Assembly: GCF_009677585.1 (NCBI RefSeq)
Contig: NZ_WKYV01000056.1
Span: 1-5,432 of the forward strand
Source of the DNA: Lactonifactor sp. BIOML-A5
GTDB lineage: Bacteria > Bacillota > Clostridia > Lachnospirales > Lachnospiraceae
Direction of reading: 5' to 3'
Length of the DNA stretch: 5,432 nucleotides
Position numbers and translations under genes: made by a program. The notes below the pieces were generated by a model, which did not search any database, was not told where the DNA came from, and saw nothing but the letters and a program-made list of their open reading frames with translations. Below are positions 1 through 5,050 of the stretch, one piece after another (position 1 is the stretch's first letter; each line of letters starts with the position of its first letter).

Positions 1-43
1 TGAAAAAGCCCGAATACTATGGGATTGTCTCTTCCTTGTATGT

Positions 44-79
44 AAGGGGGCAAAAATCGATATTAACCGACAGCCCCTT
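44..79 (-). terminator. Weak candidate hairpin downstream of the flavodoxin gene
   Basis: A stem formed by AAGGGGGC (44-51) and GCCCCTT (73-79), with one bulged G, closes a 21-nt loop that holds a further TCG/CGA pairing (57-59 with 68-70). It begins 17 nt after the flavodoxin stop codon, where a terminator would be expected. No T-run follows it in the leftward direction, so intrinsic termination is doubtful. I see no gene in the rest of 1-96. Confidence 0.25.
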
Positions 80-96
80 CTTTCGGATTTAAAAAT

Positions 97-597
97 TCAT
101 TCCGAGAGTGCAAAGTCCACCAGCGGCTGAATAAAGGTTTCATCGGAATGGTCGAAGGAAGTTCCCAGAGCCCGGGCCATGAACAGATCCTGTTCTGTCT
201 TATTTTCCTTTTTTAACACTGACTTTTTAACCATTTTCAGCATCATCCTTTTTACAACCCCCAGCTGTTCCTGGCAAAGCCCGCCCTCCAGATAAAAAAA
301 CGGAGTGTCCCCCAGCTTATTCTGCTCCTTTATCTCACGTATCAGCACGTCACTTTTCGGGGAAATTCCTACAGCAAACACAATATAATTGCACGGTATC
401 TCTTTTCTTATCATTTCAAGCCCCATAATCATATTTCCCATGATCCAACCGCCGAAAATTACACCTTCATATTGTTTTAACTCCTGGGCAGAAATATGTT
501 TTATCGGCCTTGCTTCACACCCCAAAGCAGCCCCTATCCATTCTGCATACTGCCTGGTAAACCCTGTCTTACTTTGATACACTACGATTCTGTTCAT
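97..597 (-). CDS. Flavodoxin-domain protein (HemG-like FMN-binding fold)
   Basis: This is a 166-residue protein with a short-chain flavodoxin fold, likely a cytosolic FMN-binding electron carrier or oxidoreductase; the partner is unknown. The N-terminal strand runs straight into the FMN phosphate loop (SKTGFTRQYAEW, residues 9-20, with T11, G12 and T14). A central FGGWIMGNMIMG segment (48-59) corresponds to the isoalloxazine loop. FAVGISP (74-80) and YLEGGLCQEQLGVVKRMM (102-119) resemble the C-terminal half of HemG/Flavodoxin_5-type proteins, where RMMMKM-like helices are common. The start is well supported: AAGGAG (611-606) lies 8 nt upstream of the ATG. That ATG overlaps the stop of the degraded MarR frame as ATGA, which indicates former translational coupling. 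The gene is full length and intact. A true HemG (protoporphyrinogen oxidase) role is not shown; MarR-linked flavodoxins of this type are usually uncharacterised. Confidence 0.85.
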   Translation of the reverse strand: MNRIVVYQSKTGFTRQYAEWIGAALGCEARPIKHISAQELKQYEGVIFGGWIMGNMIMGLEMIRKEIPCNYIVFAVGISPKSDVLIREIKEQNKLGDTPFFYLEGGLCQEQLGVVKRMMLKMVKKSVLKKENKTEQDLFMARALGTSFDHSDETFIQPLVDFALSE

Positions 598-960
598 TCC
601 TGCATCTCCTTTAAGTTACTATCCAGCTTCATCATAGTTTTAACTGTCACCTTGAGTTCCTCCGTATCTATACCGCTGAACAATTGCTCCATAAACTCCC
701 GGCTGGGCTCAGCATATTTTCGATCGAAGGCAATTCCCTTTTCAGAAATCATAACCCTCTGCTTTCTGCGATCCTTGAAATCAGGGAAAAAGTTTGATAT
801 ATCCCCCCTTTTCCAGTTTCAAAAGCATTTGCTTTACATTTTGATGTGATGTGCCCAGGGCTCCTGATAATTCGCCAATGGCAGGCGGTTTGTCAAACAG
901 TTTAATGCAGATCAAAAGAAAACATTGCTTCCAGCTGATTTCTTTAAAAAAACTATCTCT
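594..960 (-). pseudogene. MarR-family regulator remnant, 5'-truncated and frameshifted
   Basis: Translation of the minus strand gives two consecutive MarR pieces in different frames. The first (960 to about 787) reads FFKEISWKQCFLLICIKLFD, then PPAIGELSGALGTSHQNVKQ and MLLKLEKGGYIKLFP before a stop. This is the helix-turn-helix with its recognition helix. The second (from about 785 to the stop at 594-596) reads PDFKDRRKQRVMISEKGIAF, the wing with its typical DxxDRR motif, then a C-terminal dimerisation helix ending NLKEMQE. Removing one base from the five-base run at 787-791 joins them as KLFPDFKDRR. No usable start codon exists: the frame extends only ~30 nt back into the methyltransferase 3' end before a stop, so the usual N-terminal helix is missing. 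The stop overlaps the flavodoxin ATG (ATGA), so the two once formed an operon and the regulator probably controlled it. It is very unlikely to make a working repressor now, although a single-base sequencing error could explain the frameshift, not the missing start. Confidence 0.8.
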
Positions 961-1693
961 TTTCTTCTTTTTCCGCTGACACCAGCAGCATCATAGGCCT
1001 TCGCATCTCGTCCGCCATACCCGGAAGTCCCAGCATATCTTCCGGAGGCATAGGCTCAACTATATGGCGGATGGCAAATCCGCAGTCCAGAAGCGTATTG
1101 AGGTATGCAGTCAAAGTTCTGTGGTACTTGGTCACATGTTCTCCAAGAAAAACAGCATCTCTCTTTCCTTCATAGTAATAGTTGTCAACTGGAAAATGCA
1201 GAATTTCTCCATTACCATCATAATACCAATCCTGAGTTCCATATGCCGTAAAGACAGGATGTTCCACCGAGAAAACTAAGCTGCCGCCCTCTGCAAGCCA
1301 TTTCCATATATTTTCAGCAATTCCCTTAAAATCTTTTACATAATGAAAGGCCAGAGAGCTAATCACCACATCAAAGCTGCCTTCCGTCAGCTTCAGTTCT
1401 TCCATTGGGCATTGCTGATAAGTAATATCCAAAGACCTGGATTTTTCACGGGCCACTTCCAGCATTTTTTCCGAAATATCTGTCCCCAGAACGTATCCTG
1501 CTCCGCAGGAAGACGCATAGATACAGTGCCATCCATATCCACATCCAAGATCAAGCACCCTCTTCCCCTGTAAATCCGGAATTAGTTTTTTTAATTCCTG
1601 CCATTCTCCGGCTCCATCCAGCCCATGTACAGATCGGTGCATTTTGCTGTACTTCTCAAAAAAGACCTTCTGGTCATATTTATTTTCTTTCAT
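953..1693 (-). CDS. Class I SAM-dependent methyltransferase
   Basis: This is a 246-residue cytosolic methyltransferase of the Methyltransf_11/25 type; the substrate cannot be read from sequence. Motif I, VLDLGCGYG (residues 46-54), is the S-adenosylmethionine-binding glycine loop. The acidic residue of motif II is in GTDIS (70-74), and the post-II/III region is FDVVISSLAFHYV (107-119), with His117 in the position common to small-molecule methyltransferases. The strand after motif III is SLVFSVEHPVF (138-148). The tail RRPMMLLVSAEK is typical of the family, so the C-terminus is intact although it abuts the MarR remnant. The start is supported by GAGGG (1705-1701) 7 nt upstream. An extended -10 promoter lies ~85 nt upstream. 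An imperfect stem (ACCTTTAC 1752-1745 with GTAAGGGT 1726-1719) may form in the leader; its meaning is unknown. This transcript may carry the flavodoxin gene as well. Confidence 0.88.
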   Translation of the reverse strand: MKENKYDQKVFFEKYSKMHRSVHGLDGAGEWQELKKLIPDLQGKRVLDLGCGYGWHCIYASSCGAGYVLGTDISEKMLEVAREKSRSLDITYQQCPMEELKLTEGSFDVVISSLAFHYVKDFKGIAENIWKWLAEGGSLVFSVEHPVFTAYGTQDWYYDGNGEILHFPVDNYYYEGKRDAVFLGEHVTKYHRTLTAYLNTLLDCGFAIRHIVEPMPPEDMLGLPGMADEMRRPMMLLVSAEKEEKR

Positions 1694-1776
1694 TTTACAT
1701 CCCTCTGTCCATACTCATACCCTTACCCGCAGAAAAAACTTGCAGTAAAGGTATCTCGGATTTATCTTTTTCTGTC

Positions 1777-1785
1777 AGTATAGCA
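1777..1785 (-). promoter_or_regulatory. Extended -10 promoter for the methyltransferase gene
   Basis: The minus strand carries TGCTATACT, an extended -10 element (TGn plus TATACT, one mismatch to TATAAT). The -35 region around 1800-1805 (GTGTGT) is poor, as is usual for extended -10 promoters. It lies just after the ilvD stop codon, with no hairpin terminator between. The predicted transcript starts near 1770 and leaves a leader of ~77 nt before the methyltransferase ATG. Confidence 0.5.
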
Positions 1786-1817
1786 TGTTTTATCCCGAAA
1801 CACACCTTCTTTTTCGT

Positions 1818-3476
1818 CTATTCCAAAACCGCTCCTTTTCCACCAGAAGTTACACTTTTTGCATATCTCTGCAGATATCCCTTTTTTAATTCTCTTTGTT
1901 TAGGTTTCCAGGCCGCTCTTCTCGTCAGCAGTTCTTCCTCTGTAACCAGCAGTTCTATCCGATGCCCCGGAATATCTATCTCAATCAAGTCGCCCTCTTC
2001 AACCAGTGCAATCGTTCCCCCCGCTGCCGCCTCTGGGGAAACATGCCCTATGGCGGCTCCTCTGGTGGCACCTGAAAATCTGCCATCTGTAATCAACGCT
2101 ACGCAGTCTCCCAGCCCGCTCCCCATAATAGCAGACGTAGGATTCAGCATTTCCCGCATTCCCGGACCTCCCTTAGGTCCTTCAAAGCGTATTACTACCA
2201 CATCGCCCTCACTCAATAATCCCTTATATATAGCTTCCAGCGCCTCTTCTTCTCTGTCATAGACTCTGGCCGGCCCTGTATGATGCATCATTTTTTCAGC
2301 TACCGCCGAACGCTTCACCACACATCCTTCCGGAGCAAGATTCCCTTTCAGCACTGCGATTCCCCCATGCCTGCTATATGGATTCTCAACGCTTCGGATA
2401 ACATCATAATCTTTAACCAAATGCCCCTCTATATTTTCTCTCAAAGTTTTCCCGTTACAGAACAGTGATTCCCCATGCAGCAGCTTCAGCTTCTGAATCT
2501 CGTTCATTACTGCGTAAATCCCTCCCGCCTCATACAGATCTTCCATATAGTGTTCCCCTGCCGGTGCCAGATGACAGAGATTTGGTGTCTTTTCAGAAAT
2601 CTCATTGACCACATCCAGATTCAGAGACACATCGCATTCATAGGCAATAGCCGGAAGATGCAGCACACTGTTCGTGGAACATCCCAGTGCCATATCAATA
2701 GTCAGAGCGTTACAAAAAGCTTCCCGGGTCATAATATTTCTTGGAGTTCTTTGATTTTTCACCATTTCCATAATCTGCATCCCTGTCTCTTTTGCCAGCC
2801 TCAGTCGCTCAGAGAATACGGCAGGTACCGTTCCGTTCCCATGCAGGGCCATGCCAAGCACCTCTGTAAGGCAATTCATGCTGTTGGCTGTAAACATACC
2901 GGAGCAGGAACCGCAGGTTGGACATGCGGCATGTTCATATTTATTTAATGTATCCCCATCAATCAGTCCGGTTTTAAACTGGCTCACTGCCTCTGATACA
3001 GTAGAATAACTAATCTTCCCCTTCCCAATTCTGCCCGCCAGCATAGGCCCTCCGCTCACAAAAACCGCAGGGATGTTGATCCTGGCTGCAGCCATAAGCA
3101 GTCCCGGTACATTTTTATCACAGTTAGGAACCATAACCAGCCCGTCAAAAGGATGGGCTGCAGCCATTGCCTCTGTAGAGTCTGCGATCAGTTCTCTGGT
3201 CACAAGGGAATACTTCATCCCCTCATGTCCCATGGCAATTCCATCACAAACTGCGATAGCGGGAAATACAAAAGGAACCCCTCCCGCCTGCAGCACTCCC
3301 TGACGGACAGCCTCTACAATTTTATCAATGTTCATGTGGCCGGGTACTATCTCATTGTAGGAGCTTACAATACCGATCAAAGGTTTGCCAATCTCCTTAT
3401 CTGTAAGACCAAGCGCATGTAGCAGCGCCCTCTGAGGCGCAGCGTTAATCCCCTGTGTGATTCTGTCACTTCTCAT
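1818..3476 (-). CDS. ilvD: Dihydroxy-acid dehydratase (IlvD)
   Basis: This 552-residue protein catalyses dehydration of 2,3-dihydroxy-isovalerate and 2,3-dihydroxy-3-methylvalerate to their 2-keto acids, the penultimate step of valine and isoleucine synthesis, in the cytosol with an iron-sulfur cluster and Mg2+. Visible motifs, numbered from the chosen start: [16 protein letters not shown] (Cys77), NCDKNVPG (Cys119, with Asp120 and Lys121 at the metal site), [16 protein letters not shown] (Cys185, 188, 191), [22 protein letters not shown] and [12 protein letters not shown] (Ser468, the expected catalytic base). Length matches the shorter ~550-residue bacterial IlvD rather than the 616-residue E. 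coli enzyme. The ATG at 3476 is chosen because GGAGG lies 8 nt upstream; an in-frame ATG at 3491 would contain that site within its first codons and has no good site of its own. It has its own strong promoter and is divided from the GntR gene by a terminator. Other members of the IlvD/Edd superfamily act on sugar acids. The sequence reads as true IlvD, but neighbouring valine or isoleucine genes are absent here. Confidence 0.93.
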   Translation of the reverse strand: MRSDRITQGINAAPQRALLHALGLTDKEIGKPLIGIVSSYNEIVPGHMNIDKIVEAVRQGVLQAGGVPFVFPAIAVCDGIAMGHEGMKYSLVTRELIADSTEAMAAAHPFDGLVMVPNCDKNVPGLLMAAARINIPAVFVSGGPMLAGRIGKGKISYSTVSEAVSQFKTGLIDGDTLNKYEHAACPTCGSCSGMFTANSMNCLTEVLGMALHGNGTVPAVFSERLRLAKETGMQIMEMVKNQRTPRNIMTREAFCNALTIDMALGCSTNSVLHLPAIAYECDVSLNLDVVNEISEKTPNLCHLAPAGEHYMEDLYEAGGIYAVMNEIQKLKLLHGESLFCNGKTLRENIEGHLVKDYDVIRSVENPYSRHGGIAVLKGNLAPEGCVVKRSAVAEKMMHHTGPARVYDREEEALEAIYKGLLSEGDVVVIRFEGPKGGPGMREMLNPTSAIMGSGLGDCVALITDGRFSGATRGAAIGHVSPEAAAGGTIALVEEGDLIEIDIPGHRIELLVTEEELLTRRAAWKPKQRELKKGYLQRYAKSVTSGGKGAVLE

Positions 3477-3484
3477 CCCAATTT

Positions 3485-3489
3485 CCTCC
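3485..3489 (-). promoter_or_regulatory. Ribosome binding site that fixes the ilvD start
   Basis: GGAGG on the minus strand sits 8 nt before the ATG at 3476. It overlaps the third base of the ATG at 3491, so ribosomes bound here would initiate at 3476 and yield MRSDRITQG, the usual IlvD N-terminus. Confidence 0.8.
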
Positions 3490-3514
3490 ATACTTTCTAT
3501 TAGTTGTTTGTTTT

Positions 3515-3543
3515 ATTATATGTTGTATGTTGTCTGCTGTCAA
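3515..3543 (-). promoter_or_regulatory. Consensus sigma-A promoter of ilvD
   Basis: On the minus strand the -35 box TTGACA (3543-3538) and the -10 box TATAAT (3520-3515) both match consensus exactly, with a 17-nt spacer. Transcription would start near 3508 and give a leader of ~32 nt before the ilvD ATG. The leader is too short for a T-box or attenuator, so control is probably at initiation, through the inverted repeat around the -35 box. Confidence 0.88.
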
Positions 3544-3562
3544 TATTATTGTACGACAACAT
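3527..3562. promoter_or_regulatory. Candidate GntR (FadR-type) operator at the ilvD promoter
   Basis: A perfect 8-bp inverted repeat, ATGTTGTC (3527-3534) and GACAACAT (3555-3562), with a 20-nt spacer, brackets the -35 box. Two features strengthen it. TTGTACGACAA (3549-3559) fits the TNGTNNNACNA pattern known for FadR-subfamily GntR operators. A third copy of the half-site, ATGTTGT (3520-3526), lies in tandem just before the first arm and touches the -10 box. Binding across the -35 and spacer would block RNA polymerase, so repression is the simplest reading. The adjacent GntR regulator is the obvious candidate binder; this is inference. Confidence 0.6.
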
Positions 3563-3633
3563 CCCTCCCAGCCCACGGCGCGGGATTTCTATCACCATCC
3601 CTCTGCCAACCTGAATACCTGAATACCAAAGAC

Positions 3634-3681
3634 AAAAAAAGACGCCGCCTGCAAGCCAACTCCCGCCTGCACTGCAACGTC
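3634..3681 (-). terminator. Intrinsic terminator of the GntR gene
   Basis: In the leftward direction, GACGTTGC (3681-3674) pairs with GCGGCGTC (3648-3641) through 8 pairs, two of them G-U. An inner GCAGGC/GCTTGC pairing extends the stem, and seven Ts follow (3640-3634). It starts 6 nt after the GntR stop codon. It would separate the regulator transcript from ilvD, which has its own promoter. The inner loop is imperfect, so efficiency is uncertain. Confidence 0.55.
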
Positions 3682-3687
3682 CCATTT

Positions 3688-4452
3688 CTATTTTTCCAGC
3701 CCCAACTGCTCAATGGCATGCATAATATGAATCTTCATAGCATACCGGGCTCCCTCCGCGTTCCTGTCTTTGATAAAATTCATAAGCATCCTGTGATCGG
3801 AAATTGTATCCTCCACGGCCTCTTTTTTGGCCTCTGAGAGCACCACTCCTTTATCAATGGCCTTGTAAATAATCGGCATCAGCCGGTTCATGAATTCATT
3901 GTGTGATGCCCTTGCAATTGCTTTATGAAATTCCTGTTCCACTTCTGTGCGGTCTTTTCCCTCCTGTATACAGCACTCTATTTTTTCGCCCAGTGAAAGA
4001 ATCTTCTTTAATTCTGACTCTGTAGAACGTTTAGCGGCATAATATGCAGCTTCTGGTTCAAAAATCAGCCGCATCTCATACAGATCCTCAGCGTCAACTT
4101 TTGCCACTGTCAAATTTGACAGATTCTCCATGGAAGGATCCGTGAAGTCTTCTCTCACAAAGGTTCCCTTTCCTCTTTTGATTTCTACCACATTTCCTGC
4201 GGCAAGTATACGGATAGCCTCCCTCAGAGTTGTCCGGCTGATATTTAATTCCATGGAAAGATCATTTTCATTGGGTAATTTATCCCCGGGACGGAATTTT
4301 TTATCTACTACAATCATTGATAAGAGAGTATCCGCAATACTGTCTGAAAGTCTTTTTTCCCTGTCCATCTCTGCCTCCGGTATTATCTGATTTTCGTTAA
4401 GTATAACACGCCGGCGCAAAGATTTCATCTGATCCCCCCGGTCTTTTCTCAT
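3688..4452 (-). CDS. GntR-family transcriptional regulator, FadR/FCD subfamily
   Basis: This 254-residue DNA-binding regulator is likely a dimer that responds to a small carboxylate or sugar acid. An N-terminal extension of ~30 residues precedes the winged helix-turn-helix (about 34-99), which contains PGDKLPNENDLSMELNISR, the recognition helix SRTTLREAIRIL (72-83) and the wing RGKGTFV (93-99). The C-terminal FCD all-helical domain (about 118-250) shows the family signatures LYEMRLIFEPEAA, EVEQEFHKAIARASHN and ISDHRMLMNFI. The likely metal/ligand residues are His176, His220 and His242, with Glu172 in place of the more common Asp. The first ATG (4452) overlaps the stop of the upstream fragment as ATGA, with AAGGA close by, which favours it. 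A second ATG at 4428, preceded by GGGGGG at 5 nt, would give a 246-residue protein. The protein probably regulates ilvD through the inverted repeat at its promoter. The ligand is unknown. Confidence 0.9.
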   Translation of the reverse strand: MRKDRGDQMKSLRRRVILNENQIIPEAEMDREKRLSDSIADTLLSMIVVDKKFRPGDKLPNENDLSMELNISRTTLREAIRILAAGNVVEIKRGKGTFVREDFTDPSMENLSNLTVAKVDAEDLYEMRLIFEPEAAYYAAKRSTESELKKILSLGEKIECCIQEGKDRTEVEQEFHKAIARASHNEFMNRLMPIIYKAIDKGVVLSEAKKEAVEDTISDHRMLMNFIKDRNAEGARYAMKIHIMHAIEQLGLEK

Positions 4453-4607
4453 TTTCCTTCAATTCTTCTGTGTTTCTTTAACATTTCCTCTACATTAGAA
4501 AGATCACAAAGCTCTGTCTCCATCACAATATCCTTTTCATAGTTCTGCCCCTCCATAATCTCCTTCGCCACAGCTACTGCCAGAGAGGCAAAATCCAGCC
4601 GGATACA
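4449..4607 (-). pseudogene. C-terminal fragment, possibly of a sugar-ABC substrate-binding protein
   Basis: A minus-strand frame without its own start codon reads LDFASLAVAVAKEIMEGQNY (from 4598), continues with an EKDIVMETELCD segment and ends with SNVEEMLKKHRRIEGK and a stop. The pattern of an alanine/valine helix, EGxxYEKDI, a T-x-L strand and a final NVEEML helix resembles the last ~45 residues of ribose-type periplasmic binding proteins (Peripla_BP_4); the match is by eye only. Its stop overlaps the GntR start as ATGA, so the parent gene probably preceded GntR in an operon. Upstream the frame merges with the permease remnant in another frame (overlap 4574-4607). Alternatively, a single-base slip near 4599 joins it to the preceding MIGKPDAEAAVSG as one short protein. 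I would not assign a function. Confidence 0.45.
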
Positions 4608-4810
4608 GCAGCTTCTGCATCCGGCTTTCCAATCATTTCTTTTTCCCTGTAGCCATTAAAGATCAGGTTTAGGATTACAGCAGTAATACATCCTGTTATC
4701 ACGCCATCCTCCAGAAAAATACGGTTATTCGGGTTGAAGGCAGCGAATGCCCCTGCGCTTTTGAGAAGTGTAGAGCCAAGTCCCACACCAATAGAAAGGG
4801 CTGCAATCAA
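4574..4810 (-). pseudogene. C-terminal remnant of an NCS2 (xanthine/uracil-type) permease
   Basis: The frame opens immediately after a TAA (4813-4811) and reads IAALSIGVGLGSTLLKSAG, then a FNPNNRIFLEDGVITG segment and a hydrophobic CITAVILNLIFNGYREKE. These match the last two membrane segments of nucleobase:cation symporter-2 permeases, which end in ILNLIF followed by charged residues. The remaining ~20 residues to the stop do not look like permease. Only ~55 of the expected ~430 residues are present, so transport function is lost. A TTG at 4810 preceded by AAAGGAGA could nominally start translation of a 78-residue product. I think this is a coincidence of the breakpoint, because the SD-like bases are also the codons of the LacI remnant on the other strand. 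It lies upstream of GntR in the same direction. Confidence 0.6.
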
Positions 4811-4916
4811 TTATCTCCTTTCAAGATATCAGCTGGAAGATGCGTCCTTTCCAAAAAAAGAAATTCTTTTGACGCCTGAATTGACCGTGCGGGAGTCTTG
4901 TGGTGGGAAAAAATGA
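4811..4916 (+). pseudogene. C-terminal remnant of a LacI-family regulator
   Basis: The plus strand reads YLLSRYQLEDASFPKKEILL followed by TPELTVRESCGGKK and a stop at 4914-4916. The ending LL-PEL-VRESC is the hallmark of the last strand of LacI/GalR-family proteins, preceded by the usual LLxRI helix and a charged linker. Only ~34 of ~340 residues are present. Upstream the frame continues as the antisense of the permease remnant and has no LacI content, so the breakpoint is near 4805-4812. It faces the opposite way to every other gene here. The strong hairpin at 4992-5025 could be its old terminator. LacI regulators usually control sugar uptake, which fits with the neighbouring transport fragments. 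The match is by eye but quite specific. Confidence 0.6.
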
Positions 4917-4928
4917 TGGTTTTTAGGC

Positions 4929-4960
4929 CTGGGGCCCGGGGACTATAATGCGGCCCCCAG
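4929..4960. other. GC-rich hairpin
   Basis: CTGGGG (4929-4934) pairs with CCCCAG (4955-4960). After one C-C mismatch, CCG (4936-4938) pairs with CGG (4951-4953), leaving a 12-nt loop that contains TATAAT. No T-run follows in either direction, so a terminator role is unlikely. It stands out from the AT-rich surroundings. The function is unknown. Confidence 0.4.
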
Positions 4961-4991
4961 ACGGTTAAAGAAAAGGGCTTAGGGCCGACGG

Positions 4992-5025
4992 AAAGCCGCC
5001 ATTGGAGACAATGGGCGGCTTCTTT
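4992..5025 (+). terminator. Strong hairpin terminator between convergent LacI and LysR remnants
   Basis: AAGCCGCC (4993-5000) and ATTG (5001-5004) pair with CAAT (5009-5012) and GGCGGCTT (5014-5021), with one bulged G and a GAGA loop, 12 base pairs in all. TCTTT follows on the plus strand. It lies 75 nt after the LacI-remnant stop and 26 nt beyond the LysR stop coming from the other side, so it could serve both convergent units; leftward it is followed only by TTT. Confidence 0.65.
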
Positions 5026-5050
5026 GCGTCAATGGCTATGTACTCCAGGC

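Noticed and set aside
496..849. A 117-codon plus-strand open frame
   Set aside because: It is antisense to the flavodoxin gene and the MarR remnant, both of which have clear family similarity on the minus strand.
2050..3422. Several plus-strand open frames of 60-160 codons opposite ilvD
   Set aside because: They are antisense shadows of a strongly conserved gene, with no ribosome binding sites or recognisable motifs.
3611..3626. Tandem 8-bp repeat CTGAATAC x2
   Set aside because: Two copies of a short unit in a non-coding stretch can arise by chance; no partner site or function is visible.
3500..3685. A 61-residue minus-strand open frame between GntR and ilvD
   Set aside because: It runs through the GntR terminator, the operator and the consensus ilvD promoter, and its composition does not look like a protein.
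4808..4820. TTG with an AAAGGAGA ribosome site as a genuine start for a 78-residue membrane protein
   Set aside because: The product is only the last two membrane segments of a permease, and the SD-like bases are explained as codons of the LacI remnant on the opposite strand.
4925..4950. TATAAT at 4944-4949 on the plus strand as a promoter
   Set aside because: It lies in the loop of a GC-rich hairpin, has no -35 box at the right distance, and no gene follows on the plus strand.
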